Shown in pieces: positions 8,818-18,762 of a DNA stretch of 64,000 bases. Under the pieces are notes generated by a model. The model was not told where the DNA came from. It made no database searches and saw nothing but the letters and a program-made list of their open reading frames with translations. Numbering within the stretch: position 1 is the first letter of the stretch; every line of letters begins with the position of its first letter. The position numbers and the translations under genes were made by a program. The DNA is from Paenibacillus cellulositrophicus (lineage in GTDB: Bacteria > Bacillota > Bacilli > Paenibacillales > Paenibacillaceae). The stretch spans positions 1,674,001 to 1,738,000 of the forward strand of contig NZ_CP045295.1 in assembly GCF_009363095.1 (NCBI RefSeq). The letters are read 5' to 3'.

Positions 8818-10230
8818 TTACATAGCAGGCGGCGTGCTGCCGATCCCCTGCGACGAAGCAACCAGATTCAGGTCAAGCAGCTCGCCCTTCTTCTCCTCTT
8901 GCGGATCGGACGGCTCCTTCACTTGCTGCCGGCGGTGAGATCCACTCTCGGAAAACCGCCCGATCAGCTGATCGACGGGCATGACCAACAGTTTCGGAAC
9001 CATCTGTTCCGCATGGTCCTTCAGCCGTTCCTGTCCGGACGGATTAATGATCCGCAGCAGAAATCTGAGGTACAGCTTCGTCGACTTGGCGAACAGCCCG
9101 TCTTTTAAGTCGACGATTTTGAAGCCGAAGTTCTTCGGCCCCCGGTTAATCATCGTGACTCCGTATATGGCCTTCGCCTGCTGCAGTTCAGGGTCGCTCA
9201 GGATGATCCGGGCCAGTTCCGGGAACTGATCTTCGGTGCCGCGGATCATCTGGATGGCCAGGTGCACCATCGATCTGGACCGGACACCGAGCCGGAACAG
9301 CTTCTCGTTATCGAAGTGCAGCTCGATCACTTTATCTCCCTTGGACAGCGTTGCGCCATCATTCATCTCCACCGTTTGTCCCTTATAGGTGCGCAGCCGG
9401 TAATGAAGGAAAGGATCATAAGGCCGGATGGATTTCAACCGGAACATCGCATGAAACAGCGTTTCCCACAGCAGCCAAACTTTGACCGAAGCCCGTTTCA
9501 GCCGCGGCAGCTTTCGCTCCGGCGCTTTCTCCTTCGCTTCGATCATCTCGTCGATCCGGATGGCTCTCATTCCGCGGCGCTCCGCTTCCTCCAGCACCCG
9601 CTCCAAAGCGATCAGCATTTGCTGCGGCGCGTCCGGGTTAGCTCCGGCCGTGAGGCCGCAATCATGCAGCAGCATCACTTCTCCGGGCTGAAGCTTGTTC
9701 AGCATCCGCTCGGTCAGCCGGTCCGCGCCGATACGTTCTCGCCAGTCGCCGAACATGGACGACCACAGGACGATCTTGAACTGGCTCCGCTTGGCAAAAT
9801 CGAACAAATTCACGATTCCCCACGGCGGACGATAATAAGAACTGCGCTCCCCGGTTATCGTATGAATAACCTTGTCGGTCTTCATAATCTGTTTCTTGAC
9901 CGTTCCCGGCCGCATCAGCCAGTTCGATTTATGGACATAATTATGAATGCCGATCAGATGGCCTTCGTCATAGATCCGCTTGACGATTTCGGGATGCTGC
10001 TCTGCGTGCGAGCCGACGACAAAGAAGGTGGCCTTGGCGTTGTATCTTTTCAGCAGGTCCAGCAATTTCGGAGTGTACACCGAATCGGGACCGTCATCGA
10101 AGGTCAGCGCGTATTCATGCTCCGTGATCCCTCTACGAAATACGCGGAAACCGAATATCCGGGTGATCAAGCCGGGAATAAACGCGTAAAACGATGAGAT
10201 GTAAAATAACCAAAGCAGCAAAGTCTGCAT
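8818..10230 (-). CDS. Membrane-anchored polysaccharide deacetylase
   Basis: A 470-residue protein with an N-terminal hydrophobic anchor (about residues 5-25) followed by a NodB-homology domain (about 40-230). Metal-binding motif 1 is YALTFDDGPD, motif 2 HNYVHKSNW, then RPPWG and LHDCG. These are the carbohydrate esterase 4 motifs of enzymes that deacetylate peptidoglycan or other N-acetylated glycans outside the membrane. Residues from about 250 onward form a second domain, sometimes found fused to this type of deacetylase, whose function I cannot assign. The gene is monocistronic with its own terminator. Confidence 0.9.
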   Translation of the reverse strand: MQTLLLWLFYISSFYAFIPGLITRIFGFRVFRRGITEHEYALTFDDGPDSVYTPKLLDLLKRYNAKATFFVVGSHAEQHPEIVKRIYDEGHLIGIHNYVHKSNWLMRPGTVKKQIMKTDKVIHTITGERSSYYRPPWGIVNLFDFAKRSQFKIVLWSSMFGDWRERIGADRLTERMLNKLQPGEVMLLHDCGLTAGANPDAPQQMLIALERVLEEAERRGMRAIRIDEMIEAKEKAPERKLPRLKRASVKVWLLWETLFHAMFRLKSIRPYDPFLHYRLRTYKGQTVEMNDGATLSKGDKVIELHFDNEKLFRLGVRSRSMVHLAIQMIRGTEDQFPELARIILSDPELQQAKAIYGVTMINRGPKNFGFKIVDLKDGLFAKSTKLYLRFLLRIINPSGQERLKDHAEQMVPKLLVMPVDQLIGRFSESGSHRRQQVKEPSDPQEEKKGELLDLNLVASSQGIGSTPPAM

Positions 10231-10426
10231 GTCATATCCCCACTTTTCTCTGTATTGACTTTGACTTGCCGAAAGGCATGTGTTATTTGATAACTTTGAT
10301 TTTCATAGGCACCCTATAAAAATCGCTACCTCTTATTTTATCACAGTGACTGAAGAAATAGGCGTTTTTTTATAAATCGTGTACAATGAAAAATAATCTG
10401 TTGTGAAAAGGAGAGATCCGCCCGCG

Positions 10427-11584
10427 ATGCTTCCACTGTACAAAAAATACTGGCGAACCTTTGTGGATATCGGGTTCATCGTACTTACCGTTTTCCTCGT
10501 CATGTACATATTCAGCAAGCTGTACCAAATCGCCGCGCCCGTATTTTTATCGTTCGTCGTCTTCTTTATGATCGAACCGCTGGCCAAGTTTTTGCACAAG
10601 AGGGGCATGCCCAAACCGTTCGCTTCCGCCATTTCCGTACTGGTGTTTATTCTGGTAATCCTGGGGATCCTGTTCGGAGTCGGCCTGATCGTCGTTTCCC
10701 AGTTCGCCCAGGTCCAAGATAATTTGCCCAAATACACGCATATGATTCAAACGGAATTTACCAAGCTGACGCAATTTCTTCAGGAAAAAATCGCAGCCCT
10801 GCCGCCAAATGTCACCGCAAAAATGAACGAGTATTTTACAACGTTAACGGATTATGCCAGCGGGTGGGCCACAGCTTTCTTTAAATATATGGTCGGACTG
10901 TTCAGTTCGTTCTCGTCCTTTATGGGCAACTTCGGCATCGCCATCATCCTGGCGTTTTTCCTCAGCACCGAAATCGGCAGCTGGAGAAAAGTGATGCGGG
11001 ACAAGTCGCCGAAGACGCTGAAGAACGCCTACACATTTCTGAAGACATATGTCCTGAAAGCCATCGGCTCCTACATCAAGGCCCAGCTGATCATGGTGCT
11101 CATCACCCTCGTGCTCGTATATGCCGGGCTGTTGATTCTGCGCACAGGCAACGAGCTTGCACTAGCCTTGGTTTGTGCCGTATTTGATATTCTGCCGCTC
11201 GTCGGGGTTCCGGTTATCCTGATCCCATGGATCATTTATTTGTTTATTGTCGGCAATCTCAGTCTGGCGATCGGCCTTTCCGTCCTGCTCGTCGTGGTGC
11301 TTCTCACCCGCCAGCTGCTCGAACCGCGGATTACTGGCAATTCGATCGGCGTGTCGTCGGCTTTCCTGATGCTCTCGTTCATGATCATCTCCCTGTCGAT
11401 CTTTGGCATCGCCGGACTGATCCTCTCTCCCGTGCTGCTGATCCTGATCAAGGAACTGCTCCAGCAGGGATATTTGCAGAGCTGGATCCGCCTTCCGAAG
11501 GAAGAGTTCGACGTGTCGCCGTTTGATATGACCACCCGCACGCCGGATGCTACCCCGCCGGATGAGCCGCAAGCAGGTTCATAA
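10427..11584 (+). CDS. AI-2E family transporter
   Basis: A 385-residue integral membrane protein of the AI-2E transporter family (YtvI/PerM-like), with about eight hydrophobic segments and the family pattern of a soluble loop (residues about 80-130) between helices 3 and 4. Members are reported as autoinducer, ion or lipid-linked exporters, so the substrate is open. I place the start at ATG 10427 (MLPLYKKYW) because AAAGGAGAG lies 11 bp upstream; a GTG at 10403 would overlap that site. The last 35 bp overlap the 3' end of the convergent penicillin-binding protein gene. A second family member lies at 27232-28299. Confidence 0.9.
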   Translation: MLPLYKKYWRTFVDIGFIVLTVFLVMYIFSKLYQIAAPVFLSFVVFFMIEPLAKFLHKRGMPKPFASAISVLVFILVILGILFGVGLIVVSQFAQVQDNLPKYTHMIQTEFTKLTQFLQEKIAALPPNVTAKMNEYFTTLTDYASGWATAFFKYMVGLFSSFSSFMGNFGIAIILAFFLSTEIGSWRKVMRDKSPKTLKNAYTFLKTYVLKAIGSYIKAQLIMVLITLVLVYAGLLILRTGNELALALVCAVFDILPLVGVPVILIPWIIYLFIVGNLSLAIGLSVLLVVVLLTRQLLEPRITGNSIGVSSAFLMLSFMIISLSIFGIAGLILSPVLLILIKELLQQGYLQSWIRLPKEEFDVSPFDMTTRTPDATPPDEPQAGS

Positions 11585-13328
11585 TGCGTCCGAACAGCAC
11601 CGTCGCCTGGTTCCGGGAGGACGGCGACATATTTTGATACACTACTGCAGCCGCGTATTTCGGTTGGTTCACGGGTCCGTACCCGATGAACCACTGATGA
11701 TTACGCGGCTGCCCGTTTATGGTCACCTGGGCCGTTCCCGATTTGCCGGCCAGCGGCCATGCTGTGCCGCGGATCGACTGACCTGTTCCTTCGGTGACCA
11801 CCTTCTCCATCCAGCCGGTAATCAAATCCGCAGTTGCCGGCTGGATGATACCAAGGAACGACGGGGTCAAATGGGGCTTTAGCTCTTTCATCAGCTGGCC
11901 GTTGGCATACGAAACACTATCCAGAATTCGTGGCGCATGGACTTGTCCCTGCTGAAGAAGCGTCACGATCATGTTGGCGGCCTGCAGCGGGGTCACCTGT
12001 ACATCGCGCTGACCGATGCCGGTCTGTGCGCGGATCCCTCCGTCCCGATCGGCCTTATCCGGATCGGCAAAGATTTTTCCGCTGTCCTCATGATCGAACG
12101 GGCGCAGAAGGGGCAGGCCAAGGATGTCCTTTTCCTCCCAACCCACCGTTCTGGCCAGGCCCAGCTTATGAGCGGCTGCTTCGATTTCGCCCGCTGACAG
12201 CCGCTCCGCCAGTTCGGCAAACACGGCGTTGCACGATTCGGCATAAGCCTCCGCCAGCGTAATCACGCCATGCTCTTTGGGGCAGGAAAGTCCATATTTA
12301 CCGTATGCGCCGGTGCACGTAAAGGTTTCATCCGGAGAAGTAACGCCTGCCTCCAGCGCCGCTGCTGCGATGACCGTTTTGAATATGGAACCAGGCACGG
12401 CTGCCTGCAAAGCGCGGTTATTCCATGCCTTTTGCTGCGGATTGACGTCCAAGGGATTGTAGAACGGCAGCGATACCATGGCCACCACATCGGCGGTTTG
12501 CGCATCAAGGAGGACAACGGCGCCCTCCTTCATCCCCGATTCCTTGGCTAACTGCTCGATCTGCCGCTGCAGCTCCAGGTCCACCGTGGTGCGGAATTTG
12601 AGCGGATAATAAGCGTTACCTGGTCCCTTAATCCGGATGCCCGTACCCGGAATGGGATGATCGCTTCCATCGACGGTATAATAGGCGGTCGTCGGACCCA
12701 TCCCTCGCAGGAGCGGCTCCAGCGTCTTTTCCAGCCCGGCCGCCCCTTCCTGGAAGGCATACCCCGTGTGGATCAGATGCTTCTGCCCGGGCTGCTCCGT
12801 TAAATAGCCGAGCCACTGCATCCCGCTGGAAGCATCCTCATACCGCTTGGTATACGGCAGCACTTCGATGCCGCTGATTCCGGCCGTCCTTACCTGTTTC
12901 GCCTCGCTGTCCTTCAACGCCAGCGGATCGCTCTTGCGGGAGTCCGGCCATACGAGAGGGACGCTCAAGTGGCCCCATACCTTCAGGAAGGCGGCCTGAT
13001 CCGTCTTCAGGACCCGGGTGACCGCATTCAGCTTGTCCTTCGCATCTTGCCGGATGGAACCGGAAACCGGGAACAGCACGGCGGCAGAAACCGTCTTCCC
13101 TGTTAAGGGCTCGCCGTTTCTGTCGTAAAACTTGCCCCGCCCGGAGTCCAAAACGACGCCGCGCTCCCGCTGCAGCACCGACATTTCCTGCATCGTAAAC
13201 CGGCTTCCGGGCAGCTCCGACACCCTCATAACGAGCTGTATGTAGGCTAACCTTAATATGAGTACCGTCATCATAAACGAAAGGATGACCAGCACATAGA
13301 AAATGCGCTGCTTATGTTTTACGCTCAA
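11550..13328 (-). CDS. Class B penicillin-binding protein (transpeptidase)
   Basis: A 592-residue peptidoglycan transpeptidase with one N-terminal membrane segment (about residues 8-28), a dimerisation/pedestal domain, and a transpeptidase domain with PGSIFKTV (SxxK, near 312), AESCNAVF (SxN, near 365) and GKSGTAQV (KTG box, near 530). It is similar in layout to Bacillus PbpI/SpoVD-type proteins but lacks C-terminal PASTA repeats. It acts on the outer face of the membrane in wall or cortex cross-linking. No shape or division partner (RodA/FtsW) is next to it, so its exact role is open. Confidence 0.92.
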   Translation of the reverse strand: MSVKHKQRIFYVLVILSFMMTVLILRLAYIQLVMRVSELPGSRFTMQEMSVLQRERGVVLDSGRGKFYDRNGEPLTGKTVSAAVLFPVSGSIRQDAKDKLNAVTRVLKTDQAAFLKVWGHLSVPLVWPDSRKSDPLALKDSEAKQVRTAGISGIEVLPYTKRYEDASSGMQWLGYLTEQPGQKHLIHTGYAFQEGAAGLEKTLEPLLRGMGPTTAYYTVDGSDHPIPGTGIRIKGPGNAYYPLKFRTTVDLELQRQIEQLAKESGMKEGAVVLLDAQTADVVAMVSLPFYNPLDVNPQQKAWNNRALQAAVPGSIFKTVIAAAALEAGVTSPDETFTCTGAYGKYGLSCPKEHGVITLAEAYAESCNAVFAELAERLSAGEIEAAAHKLGLARTVGWEEKDILGLPLLRPFDHEDSGKIFADPDKADRDGGIRAQTGIGQRDVQVTPLQAANMIVTLLQQGQVHAPRILDSVSYANGQLMKELKPHLTPSFLGIIQPATADLITGWMEKVVTEGTGQSIRGTAWPLAGKSGTAQVTINGQPRNHQWFIGYGPVNQPKYAAAVVYQNMSPSSRNQATVLFGRIMNLLAAHPAG

Positions 13329-13424
13329 GAAGAACCCCTCTTTATGCCTTTTCTACTCAGTATATCCTTCAGCAAGCATGTCCAACCCGCCAAGCTTAGG
13401 CCAGCCCATTTCCCGGAGAACCAG

Positions 13425-13461
13425 AAAGCCAACGCATCCCCGAGCGGAGGACACGTTGGCT
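13425..13461 (-). terminator. Terminator of the chemoreceptor gene
   Basis: On the minus strand an 8-bp stem AGCCAACG (13427-13434) pairs with 13454-13461 and is followed by TTTCTGG, about 80 bp past the stop codon. The T-run is weak. Confidence 0.5.
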
Positions 13462-13538
13462 CACTGTGAAAACTGTTTATTGGGGTGGCACTACGCTGCA
13501 ACGTTGCTGCATGCGAATCATGCTCCCTTATGCTTCCT

Positions 13539-15743
13539 TTAGTTCAGCGTAAACCGGGACAGCGATTCCTTCAACTGAATCGATACATTTTCCAGCTTGG
13601 CGGAGAGTTCAACGAGATGATCGCCCACGCTTTGCTGTTCATTGCTGAGCGAGGCGACTTCCTCGGAGGTCGCCGAGGATTCCTCTGCGACCGCGCTGAC
13701 GTTGCTCATGCCTTCCGAAAGAACGCTGTGCGAATCATGCAGCGCTGATATCGATTCGGTTACGGATTGCAGCCGCTGCGTGAAATCACCCATCTGTTCC
13801 TGAACCGATACGAAAATTTCGTTCGTTTCCTTCACCGCATTCATTTGGTGCTGGAACAGCGGATAAGCGTCCGACAGCGCTTCGACCGTTTCATTCATCT
13901 CGGACATGATTTGACCGGTGATCTGCCCTACCATGTCAATCGATTGTCTGGACTGGTCCGCAAGCTGGCGAATTTCGTCCGCCACGACCATGAAGCCTCG
14001 TCCGGCCGCCCCGGCCCGCGCCGCTTCGATCGTGGCGTTCAGGGACAGAATATTCGTCTGCTTCGTAATATTTTGCAGCACGACCAGCACTTTGTTGACA
14101 GAGCTTGCCGTCTGCTTCAAGGCATCCACCTTGTGCATCAGCTCACGCGTCATTTCTTCCGTTTGATGCGTTTTGTCCAGCAGCTCGTTCAGCTGTTTGG
14201 TTCCGTACTGGCTGGATTGTTCAACATGCCGCGCGGCGCTGCCCATTTCCTCATTGGCCGTGATCACCAATCCCATCTGCTTGGCCATATGCTCGGTCAT
14301 CTCGTTTCCGCGCTCCGCCTCGGTAGCCAGACTGCTTGCCCCGTTGGCGATTTCCTCGGTCGCAATGGCAATTTCTTTGGCCGAGATCGCCGTCTTCTTG
14401 GAAGCATCCGTCAGCTCGCCTGCCGTTTCAAGCACGAGCTGGGCCGTCGTATTCGTCTGCTGAACAAGCTTCGTAATTTGGTCCACCATCAGATTGAAAG
14501 CCTGTCCCAGCTGACCGATTTCATCCTTAGACTTATGCTGCGTCCGCACGTTCAGGTTACCCTTGGCCCCCTCCAGCATCAGATCCTTCAGCTTGCTGAG
14601 CGGGGTTGCGATCATCCGGGCCATCCAGAACCCGATCAGGATGGCGACCACGATCGCGCCAACGGCCATTCCCATGGTCAATACCAGAATTCCCTTAGCG
14701 TCCTTGACCAGCATTTCGACCGGAACGGTTCCTACCAGCTTCCAACCTGTCGTCTCGAGCGTGTTGTATACGGCAAGGATTTCATTCCCTTCGTTATCCT
14801 GCGTTTCAAGGGTCTTGGCGGGTTCTGTCTGGCCCTGCATGAACGAAAGTGTGGCTTTGGTTCCTGCTTCACTGTTCACGGTAGAGGCAACGACTTGACC
14901 GTTAGCGTCGCCAACCTGCAGCTTGCTTCCGTCACCCAAGCTGATTCCGTTGAGCTGGTTTTCGATGACGTCGGTCTTAAGCTCCACGATAATGACGTAG
15001 GCTCCGCCGCGGGACAAGCTCTGCAGCGAGCGGACCAGCTCGAAGGAAACGCTTCCATCCTTACCTTTTGAAGAAGGAACCCATGATGTCTGATTTGTTT
15101 TCTTCGCATTTTTGAACCAGTCGGCTTCGCGGATTGTATTGATGTCCAGGCCGCCTGAACCGGAAGAGATGATCCGCTGCGACTCTTCGGGCGGAACCAG
15201 ATAAATCGCTTTGATCGAAGAGTTGCTGTTCAGCTGGTTTGACAATTTTTTATTGATCTGATCCGTAAGCACGAAGTTCTGGTATTCATCCTGCCGATTC
15301 CGTGCCAGCTCGTCGATGACGCTCTGCATTTCAGGATCAAAAAACATCTGCATCGCCATATCTTCATACTGCTTCAGAATGATATCCAATTTTTCCTGAG
15401 TTTGCTGGATCGTCTGGCTATTCGCCAGCGCCGTATTGTTCTTGATGGTGCTTTTGGCTTTGCTATAGGATGTTAGACCCAGGGTCAGCACGATCGCCGC
15501 TATCGCTACGAAAAAAATCAGGAACAACTTCACGCCCACCGACTTAAACGGGTTTAAATTTTGCAGCTGTGCCCCGCTGATGCCTGGCAGGCTGGCGAAC
15601 CGTGACGGCTTTTTCGGATCTCCCGGCCCTCCTGATGCTGCTGAAGCCTTGTGCTTGCTGCCGCTTCGCTCCTTTGAGCTGGAGCTATTCTGTTTCTGTT
15701 TTTCTTCCCCCATATCTTTCTTTCGAATCCATCCCACTCTCAC
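13539..15743 (-). CDS. Methyl-accepting chemotaxis protein
   Basis: A transmembrane chemoreceptor of up to 734 residues. A Ser/Lys-rich hydrophilic N-terminal tail (about 60 residues) precedes the first membrane segment (about 70-92); a Cache-type extracellular sensor follows (about 95-345), then a second membrane segment (about 352-375), a HAMP domain, and a cytoplasmic signalling domain with the hairpin tip [20 protein letters not shown]. It would bind an extracellular small molecule and control CheA. The GTG at 15743 has no well-placed ribosome binding site; ATG 15713 (MGEEKQ) has a close AAAGAAAG. The true start is therefore uncertain. It is monocistronic. Confidence 0.94.
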   Translation of the reverse strand: MRVGWIRKKDMGEEKQKQNSSSSKERSGSKHKASAASGGPGDPKKPSRFASLPGISGAQLQNLNPFKSVGVKLFLIFFVAIAAIVLTLGLTSYSKAKSTIKNNTALANSQTIQQTQEKLDIILKQYEDMAMQMFFDPEMQSVIDELARNRQDEYQNFVLTDQINKKLSNQLNSNSSIKAIYLVPPEESQRIISSGSGGLDINTIREADWFKNAKKTNQTSWVPSSKGKDGSVSFELVRSLQSLSRGGAYVIIVELKTDVIENQLNGISLGDGSKLQVGDANGQVVASTVNSEAGTKATLSFMQGQTEPAKTLETQDNEGNEILAVYNTLETTGWKLVGTVPVEMLVKDAKGILVLTMGMAVGAIVVAILIGFWMARMIATPLSKLKDLMLEGAKGNLNVRTQHKSKDEIGQLGQAFNLMVDQITKLVQQTNTTAQLVLETAGELTDASKKTAISAKEIAIATEEIANGASSLATEAERGNEMTEHMAKQMGLVITANEEMGSAARHVEQSSQYGTKQLNELLDKTHQTEEMTRELMHKVDALKQTASSVNKVLVVLQNITKQTNILSLNATIEAARAGAAGRGFMVVADEIRQLADQSRQSIDMVGQITGQIMSEMNETVEALSDAYPLFQHQMNAVKETNEIFVSVQEQMGDFTQRLQSVTESISALHDSHSVLSEGMSNVSAVAEESSATSEEVASLSNEQQSVGDHLVELSAKLENVSIQLKESLSRFTLN

Positions 15744-16169
15744 TCACCGCCGTTTCAATTTCTTGCATTACGTCGTATGTAAGTTTAAAAAACGAATGCC
15801 TACTTTATTCTTCGACATTTTCCATCTCGAACCTTTGCTTTTTTGGCAATTTTTTTATAACTTTTTTCCTAAGCTTCATAATTCCATTGAACTATGCATT
15901 GAAATGCCCATTAAAGATGGTGAAGCAGAGGCTGCCAGAGGCGGAAGACCTTATTATTCGACGAAAACAGTCAAGCCTCTTCTTTCTCTTTCGTATGAGA
16001 AAGGAACCATGCGGATGCTGCGTTCTCCTTCTAATTACATATTTTTTACATTTAAAATATTATTTTACAAAATAACATATTTATTTTATGTCTAATATGG
16101 TATAAATTGTATTACATCAGCTGATAGATTTGGAGATCTCCCAAAATATCGACAAAGGAGCGTGAGTTC
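15744..16169. other. AT-rich intergenic region before the MFS operon
   Basis: A 426-bp spacer, strikingly A/T-rich compared with the flanking GC-rich genes, especially at 15780-15900 and 16030-16110. It must carry the divergent promoters for the chemoreceptor and the downstream operon. No open frame with ribosome binding site is credible. A TATAAA (about 16100) lies 70 bp before the TTG start of the MFS gene, without a convincing -35. Confidence 0.45.
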
Positions 16170-17369
16170 TTGCGGAGGTTGTTTGCCTTAAGCTGCGGAT
16201 TTTACCTGCTGATCGGAATCACCAGCGTGGTGCTTGGCGCGATGCTTCCCGTCCTCCTGGCCCATTACCATAAGGATTACGGTGACGGCGGAACGCTGCT
16301 GTTCCTGCAGTTTCTCGGCTTTCTCGCCGGAGTAACGGCTTCGCCTTTCATGTCAGCCCAGCTCGGCCGAAAGCGGATGCTTGCTGTTTCCTTGGCCTGC
16401 GTCACCGCAGCCTGCATTGTCATGGGGAGCCTTCCGTCCTGGACCTGGATCATTCTGATGACCCTGCTCGTCGGTTTCGGTTCCGGCATCATTGAGTCTT
16501 CGATCGGCGCGTTTACGATTGAATTTGCCGAAGAACAGAAAGCGGTCGCCATGACCAAGCTTGACGTTTACTTCGGTCTGGGAGCGCTCCTTATTCCCGC
16601 GGCGGTCAGCCTGTTTCTTACGATGGACGCCTGGTTCCTCACCTTTTTTACGGTTGCTCTGGTATCGCTGATGCTGTTGATCCTGTGGCTGGCCATGCCG
16701 GCAGAGAGCTCCGCACGGTTGGACAAGGCGGTATCCGCTGGTTCTCCGGAGAAAAGCCGCTACCGGGGTAGATACGCCGGGCTGCTGGGTATATTCATTG
16801 TCTTTTTCTTTGTATATATGGGTCTTGAGCTGGGGCTGATGAATTTTCTGCCCTCCATTCTGATCGAGAAGGTGCACGTTAAAGATTCACTCGCTTCCCT
16901 TGGCGTCACCATCCTGTGGATTGCTATGGTCATCGGCCGGCTGTTCGTGGGTAGAATCGCGGAAACGGTAAGGTATATCCCGTTTTTGGTCTGGAGCACG
17001 GCGGCTACCCTCGCCTTTACGATCGGGTTCGCTTTATGGGCGAACGAATGGACAGCCTACCTGCTCGTCTTTGGAGTCGGCGTCTCGATGTCCGGGCTGT
17101 TTTCCATCGCCCTCGTATATGCCAACGTGCTCATTCCGGGAATGACGGAGACAACCACCAGCATCCTGATCGCATCCGGCGGGATCGGCGGCGCGGTGCT
17201 GCAGTATCTGATCGGCTGGTCGATGGATCAGTGGTCGGCCGGAATGGCCGTCTGGATCCTTGCCGGGTTCAGCTTGATCCTGGTGGCGTCCCTGATCCTC
17301 ACCAAGCAGCAGCAATCCAGGAAACATAAGCTTGGAGGCAGCCTTCTGGGGCACGGCAATGAAGGATGA
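16170..17369 (+). CDS. MFS transporter, GlcP-like
   Basis: A 399-residue major facilitator protein with 12 predicted hydrophobic helices. The pattern FLQFLGFLAGV...FMSAQLGRK, GFGSGIIESSIGAF and KLDVYFGLGAL resembles the sugar transporter GlcP of Bacillus and the wider FucP group, so a sugar or sugar-derived substrate is likely. The start is TTG at 16170, nine bases after AAAGGAG; no in-frame ATG is better placed. It is the first gene of a four-gene operon (transporter, aminotransferase, dehydrogenase, phosphatase). In B. subtilis a glcP gene likewise follows the amino-sugar genes ntdABC; the enzymes here belong to other families. Confidence 0.88.
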   Translation: MRRLFALSCGFYLLIGITSVVLGAMLPVLLAHYHKDYGDGGTLLFLQFLGFLAGVTASPFMSAQLGRKRMLAVSLACVTAACIVMGSLPSWTWIILMTLLVGFGSGIIESSIGAFTIEFAEEQKAVAMTKLDVYFGLGALLIPAAVSLFLTMDAWFLTFFTVALVSLMLLILWLAMPAESSARLDKAVSAGSPEKSRYRGRYAGLLGIFIVFFFVYMGLELGLMNFLPSILIEKVHVKDSLASLGVTILWIAMVIGRLFVGRIAETVRYIPFLVWSTAATLAFTIGFALWANEWTAYLLVFGVGVSMSGLFSIALVYANVLIPGMTETTTSILIASGGIGGAVLQYLIGWSMDQWSAGMAVWILAGFSLILVASLILTKQQQSRKHKLGGSLLGHGNEG

Positions 17370-17467
17370 TGGCCCCCTTTTTGGTAGATCCGATGTCCAT
17401 ACGGAAATATAATATTCATCTAACAACATATTACCGAAATGAAAATGAACCTTTGGAGGGAAGACGG

Positions 17468-18706
17468 ATGCAAACCTTAACCACAAACCGTTTCAAGTTT
17501 GGAAAAGGGATTACGTTGGTCGATGATGCAGGCACGGAGTATTTGGACGGCGTGTCCGGAACGTTCAATCTTTCGCTCGGCTACAACCATCCGCATGTCG
17601 TCGAAAAGGTTCAGGAGCAGGTGGGACGCCTGACTCACATGTCCTCCACTTTTACCGAACCGTATGTGAACGAAGTGCTGGACCAATTAACCGAGCACGC
17701 CCCGAATGGGATCGATACCGGCTGGATGCGGGATATTACCGGCTCCACGGCCAACGAATGCGCGACCAAGATTGCGCAAAAATATACGCAGGCCACCGAC
17801 ATCGTCAGCTTGTTTCTGTCCCATCACGGCCAAACCCAGTTTGCCACCGCCATCTCCGGCAACGCATTCCGGCGCAAGCACTTCCCCAACTCGACTGCCG
17901 CGAACAGCGTACATGTTCCCGCTCCTTACTGCTACCGCTGTCCCTTTAACGCCTCCCGCCCGAACTGCGGTTTTCAATGCATCGAATCGATCCATGACCA
18001 CCTCGAATACGCAAGCTCCGGATCAGTCGCCTGCATCATCATCGAGCCGATCCTCGGCAACGGAGGGAATATCGTTCCACCTGAAGGATATTTCAAGCTG
18101 CTGCGCAAGCTCTGCGACGAACACGGGCTGCTTCTGATCGCGGACGAGGTTCAGACCGGAATCGGGCGGACCGGTTACATGTTCGCCAGCGAACGGTTCG
18201 ACATTCAGCCGGATATGATCACACTTGCCAAGGGCCTGGGCGGTATCGGCGTTCCGGTGGCGGCCGTGCTGATGCAATCCCGCCTGGACGTGCTGGAGAA
18301 GCACGAGCACTCCTTCACCTCGGGCAGCAATCTGATATCCGTTACGGCGGCCAAGTCCACCCTGGAGGTCGTATCCGAGCCTGGATTTTTGGATGAAGTC
18401 AAACTGAAAGGCGAAATACTCGGCGACCTGCTGCATGAGCTTGAGACTAAATACGACTGCATCGGCGAAGCACGCGGAGTCGGGCTGATGTGGGGTTTGG
18501 AGATCGTGGACGAGGACGGGGCACCGGATGTCGCCAAGACCAACGCGGTCATCGATCGCGCCTTTGCCGATCAGCATCTAATCCTCCGCGGGTCCAGATA
18601 CGGATTCGGAAACGTGGTCAAGGTCAGACCGTCCCTGACCGTAACGACGGATGAGATCGTAACGATCGTGGAAAGACTGGACGCGGTTCTGGCAAGCGTC
18701 GGTTAA
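17468..18706 (+). CDS. Class III PLP-dependent aminotransferase
   Basis: A 412-residue fold-type I aminotransferase of the acetylornithine/GABA/AGXT2 group. The PLP-binding GSTANECATK (about 90), the aspartate of IADEVQTGIGRTG and the Schiff-base lysine of LAKGLGG are present. A cysteine-containing insert PAPYCYRCPF...CGFQC is seen as in AGXT2-like members. Start ATG 17468 is chosen because TTTGGAGGGAAG lies just before it; the frame is open upstream to 17366 but without a better signal. It is second in the operon. Beside a GlcP-like transporter, dehydrogenase and phosphatase, the amino acceptor may be a keto-sugar or cyclitol; ordinary amino-acid or polyamine substrates remain possible. Confidence 0.9.
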   Translation: MQTLTTNRFKFGKGITLVDDAGTEYLDGVSGTFNLSLGYNHPHVVEKVQEQVGRLTHMSSTFTEPYVNEVLDQLTEHAPNGIDTGWMRDITGSTANECATKIAQKYTQATDIVSLFLSHHGQTQFATAISGNAFRRKHFPNSTAANSVHVPAPYCYRCPFNASRPNCGFQCIESIHDHLEYASSGSVACIIIEPILGNGGNIVPPEGYFKLLRKLCDEHGLLLIADEVQTGIGRTGYMFASERFDIQPDMITLAKGLGGIGVPVAAVLMQSRLDVLEKHEHSFTSGSNLISVTAAKSTLEVVSEPGFLDEVKLKGEILGDLLHELETKYDCIGEARGVGLMWGLEIVDEDGAPDVAKTNAVIDRAFADQHLILRGSRYGFGNVVKVRPSLTVTTDEIVTIVERLDAVLASVG

Positions 18707-18762
18707 CAGGTCTGCTAATGTTCGCAAAAGTCAAATATCCATATCCAAGGAGGTAATACGTG

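Noticed and set aside
15602..16095. Overlapping plus-strand frames in the AT-rich region before the MFS gene
   Set aside because: They lack a ribosome binding site, are hydrophobic low-complexity translations of AT-rich DNA, and one overlaps the chemoreceptor start.
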